Assembly: GCA_009701105.1 (NCBI GenBank)
Contig: WLKU01000066.1
Location: 1 to 7,196, forward strand
Direction: 5' to 3'
From: Actinomycetota bacterium
GTDB taxonomy: Bacteria > Actinomycetota > Acidimicrobiia > Acidimicrobiales > Ilumatobacteraceae
Length of the DNA: 7,196 nt
Shown: positions 1 to 5,533 of the stretch, piece after piece
Layout of the letters: the number at the start of each line of letters is the position of its first letter
Numbering within the stretch: position 1 is the stretch's first letter
Notes under the pieces: generated by a model
Told to the model about the DNA's origin: nothing
What the model saw: the letters and a program-made list of their open reading frames with translations, nothing else
Databases searched by the model: none
Program-made: the position numbers and the translations under genes

Positions 1-49
1 CCACTAGGGCCTGGCCATGGCCTTCCCCTGCTGTTAAGTAACGCAACAT
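1..49 (-). CDS. aroC: Chorismate synthase, N-terminal 16 codons only (cut by window edge)
   Basis: Chorismate synthase makes chorismate from 5-enolpyruvylshikimate-3-phosphate with reduced FMN as cofactor, the last step of the shikimate pathway. An ATG at 49..47 opens a minus-strand frame that reaches the window edge with no stop and reads MLRYLTAGEGHGQALV. This matches the start of bacterial AroC (family pattern MLR-(Y/W)-(L/I)-TAGESHG-x-ALV), with the conserved active-site histidine at residue 11. The usual serine of GESHG is glycine here (residue 10). The gene follows aroE after 40 nt on the same strand, which is pathway-consistent and supports the call although only 49 bases are visible. 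A perfect 8-bp inverted repeat ends directly at the start codon. The identification rests on a short stretch, but the motif is distinctive. Confidence 0.85.
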   Translation of the reverse strand, partial: MLRYLTAGEGHGQALV

Positions 50-70
50 ACCTACAGACTACCTGTAGGT
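50..70 (-). promoter_or_regulatory. Perfect 8-bp inverted repeat abutting the aroC start codon
   Basis: The plus strand reads acctacag-actac-ctgtaggt: two perfectly complementary 8-base arms (50-57 and 63-70) around a 5-base spacer (58-62). In the minus-strand transcript this would be a stem-loop whose 3' arm ends immediately before the aroC AUG. The only Shine-Dalgarno-like sequence, AGGTAG at 64..59 with 9 nt to the AUG, lies in the 5' arm and loop. The hairpin could therefore limit aroC initiation, or the repeat could be a protein-binding site. It has no following U run, so it is not an intrinsic terminator. The repeat is seen directly; the regulatory role is inference. Confidence 0.4.
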
Positions 71-89
71 TATGAGCCGACTATGGCTA

Positions 90-926
90 TTAATGATCAC
101 GATGCGCCAATTCGTCGAGCGCAGCCTGACGCATCAATTGCACATCACCGATCTCTTTGAACCACGCAAGTTGCTGCAATGCTCCTTGGTGTACCAACAT
201 CCACAATCCATCCACTGTTTTTGCTCCGGCACGTTTTGCATCTCGCAGCAACGTTGTCTCGAGCGGGTGATACACCGCATCAAGCACCACGAGGGACGAA
301 TGCAGTTGAGCCGCATCAACAGGAGTTTCTTGACTGCCCATGCCGACAGAAGTCGCATTGATCAAAATATTTGCGGTCGCAATGTCATCAACATTTCCGA
401 TGCGTGCGACAGCCACAGATGCAACCACATCCTGCGCGCGCGACTCCGTGCGATTGATTACTGCGATATCACTTGCGCCACGCCGTGCAAGTGTTGCGAC
501 TATCGCCCGGGCCGTGCCGCCAGCACCTACAACCACAACGCGAGATCCTGCTATGCCGACACCAGCTTGCTCGATTGCATTGCAACAACCGTCGCCATCG
601 GTATTGGATCCAATCATTCGACCATTGCTGATCGCAATCGTATTTACTGACTGTGCAGCCTTTGCAGACTCGTCAACCTCTCCTAAATCATTCGACGCAG
701 TAGATAACATTTCAAAAACTTTCTCTTTGTGTGGCATTGTTACAGAAAATGCATTAATGCTCTTGCCACCAAGTGTCTGCAACACTCCAGCAAGCGCGTC
801 TTCATGCACTTCCATTGCGACATATGTCCAATCAGTTATTCGTTGATGAAACACCGCATTATGCATTGCAGGCGACAAACTCTGCACAACTGGATCACCG
901 ATTATTGCTGCCACTTGAATCGTCAT
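90..926 (-). CDS. aroE: Shikimate dehydrogenase (NADP+)
   Basis: AroE reversibly reduces 3-dehydroshikimate to shikimate with NADPH in the cytoplasm, the fourth step of the shikimate pathway. The 278-aa product has the usual family length. The N-terminal substrate-binding domain shows SLSPAMHN (16-23), SVTMPHKE (61-68, catalytic Lys67) and SNTDGDG (107-113, catalytic Asp110). The NADP-binding Rossmann domain has the glycine loop GAGGTAR (134-140), NRTESRA (158-164, the NRT arginine reading the 2'-phosphate of NADP) and NATSVGM (190-196). The C-terminal part has DGLWMLVHQGALQ (239-251), whose Gln247 normally contacts shikimate. All key residues are present, so it should be active. The ATG at 926..924 overlaps the mltG stop in an ATGA arrangement, implying translational coupling. 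aroC follows 40 nt downstream. The plain AroE type fits better than the quinate-using YdiB type, given its place beside aroC. Confidence 0.96.
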   Translation of the reverse strand: MTIQVAAIIGDPVVQSLSPAMHNAVFHQRITDWTYVAMEVHEDALAGVLQTLGGKSINAFSVTMPHKEKVFEMLSTASNDLGEVDESAKAAQSVNTIAISNGRMIGSNTDGDGCCNAIEQAGVGIAGSRVVVVGAGGTARAIVATLARRGASDIAVINRTESRAQDVVASVAVARIGNVDDIATANILINATSVGMGSQETPVDAAQLHSSLVVLDAVYHPLETTLLRDAKRAGAKTVDGLWMLVHQGALQQLAWFKEIGDVQLMRQAALDELAHRDH

Positions 927-2134
927 GGCAGTAGCCCTGCGGCACGAGATGCTTCAACATTTGCCTCATGCTGAGCAAGAGTGGCAGCAAATGCGTGGTT
1001 GCCATCTTTGTCTGACAACACATAGAACAAATAGCGACACGGCTTTGCAACACCCTTGCAGATTGGGTCATTTTGCAACGGGTCTTGTGCTGGGTGAAGC
1101 GCGGCCGCAATAGAGGCGCGGCCAGGATTGGCTATTGGCGTAGGAGTCAGACCTTTATACAAATACGTGTTGTACGGCGTATCGAGTTCTTTTGCTTGAG
1201 TAAATGTTGAACCTTCTGGGGCCGCGTAATACAGCGTTGCATCAATCTGCAACTTCATTCCAAGTTCAAGTCTGTTATAGATCACGCGTGCGATCTTCGC
1301 ACGATCCCCTTCTGTCTTTGCTTCCCGTTCAATCATCGACGCAATCACCAGAGTTTTGTATGGCGAAAACCCAATGAGATCCTGAGACTTATCGAGTCCC
1401 TCTTGTCGCCCGACGCGCTCCATCAACTGCACCATCCGCGCAACTACCTGACTCTCAGACTCATCACCAGAAATCTGATACGTGTCGGGAAACAACAATC
1501 CCTCAAGTGAAGTCTGTGCCGCAGGCCGATACACAGATTCAACAGCCGGGTCTTGTGCAGCTTGGTTAAACAAGTCGGCATTGAGTCGCAATGTCTTTTC
1601 GGCCAGACGCTTAGACATTTGCAAAAGAGTGAAACCTTCAGGGAACGTCACCTTGACGAACGTGGCAGAAGGCGGCGTTGAGAGAACTTTCATGATGTTG
1701 CCCATGTGATCATGGGGTCTAATTGCGTAATACCCAGGTGTCAGTTCGATGCCGCCTTTTCGACCGACGTACCAGCGGAACACTCCAGCACTAGTAATAA
1801 AACCTTCAGACTCGAGACGCGAGCTCACACTTGAGACGCTGTCGCCATCATTGACAGTAAATGAGACTCCCACGCTTGAGCCACCAGATGGATTGACCTT
1901 ATGCAGATACCACAGTCCAATCGCGCCTAGGAATAATGAGAAACACACCACTGCGGCTAACACGACTCGCAGCATCGGGGCAATCTCTCGAAAGTCGCGT
2001 GGCTCGACACTGGATTCACTATTGTCCACAACGATGTCCCATGGGTCGTCGTGCCAATTCTCGGCTACTCGATCATCACTCTTTGTAGATTTGATCAGTG
2101 GATCAATCGGCTGATTAATCGGCTGATTAGCCAT
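923..2134 (-). CDS. mltG: Endolytic murein transglycosylase MltG (YceG-like)
   Basis: MltG is an inner-membrane lytic transglycosylase that cleaves nascent glycan strands and is thought to set their length. The 403-aa product has a polar cytoplasmic tail (about 1-53), one membrane segment (about 55-76, rich in Val, Leu and Phe) and an exported remainder, so no cleaved signal peptide. A LysM-like region (about 88-155) precedes the catalytic YceG domain. That domain shows LEGLLFPDTYQ (210-220), ASMIEREA (265-272) with the presumed catalytic Glu269, LQIDATLYYA (295-304), YNTYLYKGLTPTPIANPG (321-338) and HAFAATLAQHEANV (380-393). An unusual pair, Cys359 and Cys366, lies in an insertion before the YLFYV strand. 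The ATG at 2134 overlaps the ruvX stop by 8 nt, and the stop overlaps the aroE start. The position between ruvX and aroE is typical of Actinomycetota. Confidence 0.95.
   Translation of the reverse strand: MANQPINQPIDPLIKSTKSDDRVAENWHDDPWDIVVDNSESSVEPRDFREIAPMLRVVLAAVVCFSLFLGAIGLWYLHKVNPSGGSSVGVSFTVNDGDSVSSVSSRLESEGFITSAGVFRWYVGRKGGIELTPGYYAIRPHDHMGNIMKVLSTPPSATFVKVTFPEGFTLLQMSKRLAEKTLRLNADLFNQAAQDPAVESVYRPAAQTSLEGLLFPDTYQISGDESESQVVARMVQLMERVGRQEGLDKSQDLIGFSPYKTLVIASMIEREAKTEGDRAKIARVIYNRLELGMKLQIDATLYYAAPEGSTFTQAKELDTPYNTYLYKGLTPTPIANPGRASIAAALHPAQDPLQNDPICKGVAKPCRYLFYVLSDKDGNHAFAATLAQHEANVEASRAAGLLP
2105..2128. repeat. Two perfect tandem copies of a 12-bp unit at the ruvX/mltG overlap
   Basis: The 12-base unit aatcggctgatt occurs at 2105-2116 and again, unchanged, at 2117-2128. 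It spans the end of ruvX and the start of mltG and codes for the repeated Asn-Gln-Pro-Ile near the MltG N-terminus (residues 3-10). Because the unit is a multiple of three, copy-number change would keep the mltG frame. Each unit carries the inverted arms aatc and gatt around ggct. It is most simply a slippage product in a free N-terminal tail. Confidence 0.7.
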
Positions 2135-2558
2135 CGATCAGATTTTTCTTTTGCGCGTCCAACCAAGACTGCAACATCACAGCAGCAGCGACTTTGTCGA
2201 CAACTAATTTTCTGTCTTTTGCATTCACATTGTTGCCCTGCAAAATTTGGTGAGCACTCACCGTTGTCAACCGCTCGTCATAGGTGAGAACAGGCACTCC
2301 CACAACGCTAGCCATCTGCCCAACTTCAACAGTGGCAGATTGCGCTGCAGCACCGACATCGCCCGACATGTTGAGGGGCATCCCCACAACGACGCAATCA
2401 ATTTCGTACTCCTGCACAATCGCAGCAATTGCCTGATGATCTTGCAACCGCGAACCACTGCGATTCAAAACCTGCAGTGGTGTTGCAATAGTTGCACTTG
2501 CGTCACTTGTCGCAAGACCAATTCGCTTTGTCCCGAGATCTATCCCGAGTGCGCGCAT
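2127..2558 (-). CDS. ruvX: RuvX/YqgF-family RNase H-fold protein (putative Holliday junction resolvase / pre-16S rRNA nuclease)
   Basis: YqgF proteins have an RNase H-like fold. They have been linked to 16S rRNA 5'-end maturation in Escherichia coli and to Holliday-junction or DNA cleavage in some bacteria, Mycobacterium among them, so the substrate here is not settled by sequence. The 143-aa product is of family length. Motifs are GIDLGTKRIGLA (5-16, Asp7), VVVGMPLNMSGDVG (56-69), YDERLTT (93-99, Glu95) and KLVVDKVAAAVMLQSWLD (117-134, Asp121), giving the three acidic metal-binding residues. The frame is open a further 38 codons upstream inside alaS, but the ATG at 2558..2556 starts the conserved first strand and sits 1 nt after the alaS stop (TAA-C-ATG), so it is preferred. 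No Shine-Dalgarno is evident, so initiation probably depends on ribosomes finishing alaS. Its 3' end overlaps mltG by 8 nt. Confidence 0.94.
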   Translation of the reverse strand: MRALGIDLGTKRIGLATSDASATIATPLQVLNRSGSRLQDHQAIAAIVQEYEIDCVVVGMPLNMSGDVGAAAQSATVEVGQMASVVGVPVLTYDERLTTVSAHQILQGNNVNAKDRKLVVDKVAAAVMLQSWLDAQKKNLIDG

Positions 2559-2559
2559 G

Positions 2560-5199
2560 TTACGAACCGATGGCTTCAGTCGCCACTCGTCTGGCAATTT
2601 CAAGTGCTTCGTCAAGCGCTGCAGGATTTTTTCCACCTGCTGTTGCAATATCTCCTTTGCCACCGCCTCCACCGCCCACGGCCTTGGCAGCGTCCTTAAT
2701 CAAGTCACCCGCCGACAGCGAAACACCGCTTGACACGGTTGCTACAAGTGCAACACCACCGGTATCGGTTACGCCACCCAACACAACAAGCTTCACTTGT
2801 GCATCTTGACGAACAGCAAGCGCCAATTCGCGCAAGTCGTTTGGTGTGATGCCATCAACTCGAGAGATCACAACACCATTGACATGTTTTGCTGCAAGTC
2901 CGCCTGCAAGTTGCCGGGCCTGAACACCGCGCAACTGCTTTATTTCATCCTGCAGGCCCTTGATTTCACTCAATTTGCGCTTGACAGTTGCAACCATGTC
3001 TGTCGAACTTGCACCCAACAAGTCGGCTGCAGAGTGCAGCGTGCGCGAGGCATCCAATACAAAATTGAGTGCGTTCTCGCCCGTTACCGCTTCGATACGT
3101 CGCAAGTTCGATCCAATTGAAGACTCTGCCACGATCTTGATCAAACCAATATCGCCAGTGGCACGAACATGCGTACCACCGCACAACTCGATTGAACTTC
3201 CAGCCTCTAACACACGCACCATGTCGCCGTATTTGTCGCCAAAGAACGCAATTGCTCCTGCTGCAGTTGCCTCGTCTTTAGAAGTTTCGTAGTTTCGTGT
3301 CTGAGTGTTGCGTAGCACTTCACTATTAGCGAGACGCTCAATCTGCTCGATCTCGTCCTGCGTGACACTCGCGTAATGACTGAAGTCAAAACGGAGCCGT
3401 TCATCCGACACCAACGAACCTGCCTGTTTCACATGCTCGCCCAACACCTGGCGCAAGGCCCAATGCAACACGTGGGTTGCAGTGTGGTTACGTCGAGTCG
3501 CATCACGAACAATGACGTCTACAGAGGCCTGCACTTGCTGGCCAGGCTCAAAAACTCCACGAGTCATCTCGCATGTATGTTTTCTCAAACCCGGCAAAGC
3601 AAAAGTCGTATCAACTACGTGCGCCTCCCCTGTTGAGGATGTGAGTACTCCTGTATCGCCAACCTGCCCACCACTCTCGGCATAAAAAGCTGTGACATCC
3701 AGAAAAATCTCGACGGTGTTCGCGTTTTCGGTCGATTCACTTACAACAGGCAATACAGCCAAAACCGTGCTCGTCGAGTTTGTCGATTCGTAGCCAACGA
3801 ATGTAGTTGTGCCGTGTTGCTCCATCACAGCTCTATAGCTCTCGACAGATGAAGCATCGACAGCTGCGCCCTTACGGGCACTCTTGGCACGCTTGCGCTG
3901 CGCTGACATTTCTTTTTCGAAACCTTCAACATCTACTTCAACATTGCGCTCGCTGGCAATCTCTTGCGTCAACTCGAGCGGAAATCCGTATGTGTCGTGC
4001 AACAAGAATGCGGTGCTTCCACCAAGCTTCTTTGCACCACCCGACAACTCATCTTCAAGAATCGTGACGCCAGTCTTCAGAGTCTGGCGGAAACTCTCTT
4101 CCTCCTTGGTCAGTACCCCCAAGATGAAGTCTTTATTGGCATCAAGTTCGGGATATGCAGAGCGCATGACTTCGAGTGCGGTCTCCGTCAATTTTGGCAT
4201 GACCAATTTTTCTGTGCCCAACAAATATGCGTGTCGCACTGCTCGACGAATGATTCGTCGCAATACATAGCCTCTGCCCTCGTTGGACGGGAACACGCCG
4301 TCATTGACGAGCATCGTTGCCGACCTTGCATGTTCTGCCAACACACGCAAACTAAAGCTGTCTCGGTCGTCGTAATCACCAGCGCGATATTTGGCAGACG
4401 TGAGTGACTGTGCTTGTTGCACAAGTGGAAACAACACGTCTGTCTCCCACACCGAATCGGTGCCCTGCATCAAAGCAAGAATTCTTTCGAGTCCCGCTCC
4501 GGTGTCGATTGATGGTTTTGGCAATGGTGTACGTGACCCATCCTTGGCCTGGTTGAACTGCATAAACACCAGGTTCCAAAATTCGAGAAAGCGGTCGCCC
4601 TTCTTGTCGTTGAGCGGACCACCGTCAGGTCCGAATGCTGCACCGCGATCAATATGAATTTCCGAACACGGTCCGCACGGACCGGTATCTCCCATCTGCC
4701 AAAAGTTGTCTGCATCACCAAGTCGCTGAATACGGTTCATCGGCACACCAACGACGTCATGCCAAATTTGCTCAGCCTCATCGTCACTCTCGTGCACAGT
4801 GATCCACAGTTGGTCACCGTCGAATCCAAAAACTTCGGTAACGAGTTCCCACGACCATGGAATTGCGTCGGATTTGAAATAATCGCCGAAACTAAAGTTG
4901 CCCATCATTTCAAAGAACACAAGATGACGCTTGGTACGCCCAACGTCATCGAGGTCATTGTGCTTGCCACCAGCACGTGCGCACTTTTGCACGCTGACAG
5001 CGCGTTTGTAAGGCGCTGCTTCGTCACCAACAAAATACGGCTTGAACGGCACCATGCCCGCAACGGTGAAAAGTACGGTCGGATCGTGAGGGATCAGGCT
5101 CGCCGATTGCACAGGCGTGTGGCCCTTGGACTCAAAGAAGCCCGTGAAGGCATCGCGAAGCTGATTGGCCGATGTGATTGAACTTTTATTTGCCGACAT
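2560..5199 (-). CDS. alaS: Alanyl-tRNA synthetase
   Basis: AlaRS charges tRNA-Ala and clears mischarged Ser and Gly. The 879-aa product covers the full family length. The class II catalytic core (about 1-240) contains FFEMMGNFSFGDYFK (95-109, motif 2), GDTGPCGPCSEIH (170-182) and DTGAGLERI (232-240, motif 3). The tRNA-recognition region follows, with EGRGYVLRRIIRRAVRHA (307-324). The editing domain has its zinc ligands in HTATH (572-576; His572, His576) and CGGTH (673-677; Cys673, His677). A coiled-coil-like helix (about 738-765) leads to the C-Ala domain, which has a run of six glycines (842-847) and ends KNPAALDEALEIA. I chose the ATG at 5199; an in-frame TTG at 5208 would add three residues. 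Neither start has a clear Shine-Dalgarno. The gene follows the small membrane-protein gene after 33 nt and ends 1 nt before ruvX. Confidence 0.97.
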   Translation of the reverse strand: MSANKSSITSANQLRDAFTGFFESKGHTPVQSASLIPHDPTVLFTVAGMVPFKPYFVGDEAAPYKRAVSVQKCARAGGKHNDLDDVGRTKRHLVFFEMMGNFSFGDYFKSDAIPWSWELVTEVFGFDGDQLWITVHESDDEAEQIWHDVVGVPMNRIQRLGDADNFWQMGDTGPCGPCSEIHIDRGAAFGPDGGPLNDKKGDRFLEFWNLVFMQFNQAKDGSRTPLPKPSIDTGAGLERILALMQGTDSVWETDVLFPLVQQAQSLTSAKYRAGDYDDRDSFSLRVLAEHARSATMLVNDGVFPSNEGRGYVLRRIIRRAVRHAYLLGTEKLVMPKLTETALEVMRSAYPELDANKDFILGVLTKEEESFRQTLKTGVTILEDELSGGAKKLGGSTAFLLHDTYGFPLELTQEIASERNVEVDVEGFEKEMSAQRKRAKSARKGAAVDASSVESYRAVMEQHGTTTFVGYESTNSTSTVLAVLPVVSESTENANTVEIFLDVTAFYAESGGQVGDTGVLTSSTGEAHVVDTTFALPGLRKHTCEMTRGVFEPGQQVQASVDVIVRDATRRNHTATHVLHWALRQVLGEHVKQAGSLVSDERLRFDFSHYASVTQDEIEQIERLANSEVLRNTQTRNYETSKDEATAAGAIAFFGDKYGDMVRVLEAGSSIELCGGTHVRATGDIGLIKIVAESSIGSNLRRIEAVTGENALNFVLDASRTLHSAADLLGASSTDMVATVKRKLSEIKGLQDEIKQLRGVQARQLAGGLAAKHVNGVVISRVDGITPNDLRELALAVRQDAQVKLVVLGGVTDTGGVALVATVSSGVSLSAGDLIKDAAKAVGGGGGGKGDIATAGGKNPAALDEALEIARRVATEAIGS

Positions 5200-5203
5200 T
5201 TGT

Positions 5204-5219
5204 GACAAGTCTAGTTGTC
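5204..5219 (-). promoter_or_regulatory. Candidate alaS leader: 5-bp inverted repeat and -10-like TAGACT just before the start codon
   Basis: The plus strand reads gacaa-gtctag-ttgtc, an inverted repeat with 5-base arms (5204-5208, 5215-5219). Within it, on the minus strand, TAGACT (5213..5208) fits the TAnnnT pattern of a -10 box. A transcript starting about 7 nt beyond it would begin at or next to the alaS ATG (5199), which would make it leaderless, a mode common in Actinomycetota. That would explain the lack of a Shine-Dalgarno. I see no -35 match at the right distance. The repeat is short, so both readings are tentative. Confidence 0.22.
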
Positions 5220-5232
5220 GAGCAGAGCAGCC

Positions 5233-5475
5233 TTACTTGATATTGCTTCGCGAAGCGTCGCTCTGATCGGCCACAAAACTGCTGTCTTTGGCACGCAGGT
5301 TGCGCACGATTTCTGCTCCCTGAGTGGCCAGTTTGACAGCACCGTCATACAAATCACTTGCCACCTGGGCAGGCGTGATCTGGCTCGCGGCATCCCTCGC
5401 CTTTTCCTTGACGTAGCGCCAACCAAACACGCCGGCTAGGACTCCCATCGAAAACCAAAACAGACGCTTCATCAT
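5233..5475 (-). CDS. Small single-pass membrane protein of unknown function, DUF6167-like
   Basis: This 80-aa product begins MMKRLFWFSMGVLAGVFGWR. A short hydrophobic segment (about 5-19) carries a glycine pattern, Gly11, Gly15 and Gly18, of the kind that packs helices together. Basic residues (Lys3, Arg4, Arg20, Lys23, Lys25) flank it. The remainder is a polar, probably helical tail (about 23-63) and a Ser/Asp-rich end. The start and position resemble DUF6167 proteins that I recall upstream of alaS in Streptomyces; the family assignment is from memory. The frame is open far upstream inside rarA, but the ATG at 5475 has a strong Shine-Dalgarno (GAGGTGG, 6 nt away) and falls after the rarA stop. 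A second ATG directly follows it. It may anchor something at the membrane, but the sequence does not show a function. A 12-bp palindrome lies in its last codons. Confidence 0.78.
   Translation of the reverse strand: MMKRLFWFSMGVLAGVFGWRYVKEKARDAASQITPAQVASDLYDGAVKLATQGAEIVRNLRAKDSSFVADQSDASRSNIK
5245..5256. repeat. 12-bp perfect palindrome in the end of the small gene
   Basis: The bases gcttcgcgaagc are a perfect 12-bp palindrome. It lies in the last codons of the small membrane-protein gene and ends 45 bases before the alaS ATG. It could be a dimeric regulator site for alaS, or chance within coding sequence. No second copy was noticed in the window. Confidence 0.3.
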
Positions 5476-5481
5476 CTCAAA

Positions 5482-5488
5482 CCACCTC
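5482..5488 (-). promoter_or_regulatory. Strong ribosome-binding site for the small membrane protein
   Basis: The minus strand reads GAGGTGG, 6 nt before the ATG at 5475 (9 nt before the second ATG at 5472). This is the clearest Shine-Dalgarno in the window. It fixes the start of an 80-codon gene whose frame would otherwise run on into rarA. Confidence 0.75.
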
Positions 5489-5512
5489 GTTGTGTGCTGA
5501 CATCCAGACGCA

Positions 5513-5518
5513 ATTATC
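5513..5518 (-). promoter_or_regulatory. Candidate -10 box upstream of the small gene / alaS operon
   Basis: The minus strand has GATAAT at 5518..5513, five of six bases matching TATAAT, in the 58-nt gap between rarA and the small gene. A start about 7 nt downstream would give a leader of roughly 30 nt carrying the Shine-Dalgarno. No convincing -35 is seen 16-18 nt upstream, and the preceding TGn extension is absent. It is the best promoter candidate for the alaS-aroE group. Confidence 0.25.
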
Positions 5519-5533
5519 TGGCTACTGATATCA

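Noticed and set aside
13..22. 10-bp palindrome ggccatggcc
   Set aside because: It falls in conserved aroC coding sequence (Gly-His-Gly-Gln) and is explained by codon choice.
72..846. Long plus-strand open frames (192 and 168 codons) opposite aroE
   Set aside because: They lie antisense to a complete aroE with all motifs, have no recognisable domains or ribosome-binding sites, and have the Cys/His/Arg-rich composition of frame shadows.
2559..2672. Upstream extension of ruvX into alaS (ATG at 2672)
   Set aside because: The added 38 residues come from the conserved alaS C-terminus read in another frame; the ATG at 2558 begins the conserved first strand of the RuvX fold.
3807..5181. Plus-strand open frames of 86-175 codons opposite alaS
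   Set aside because: They are antisense to the conserved catalytic core of alaS, overlap each other in several frames and show no family motifs.
5504..5521. Inverted repeat ccaga / tctgg between rarA and the small gene, as a terminator
   Set aside because: Only 5-bp arms with an 8-nt loop and no following U run in the transcript, so it does not qualify as an intrinsic terminator.
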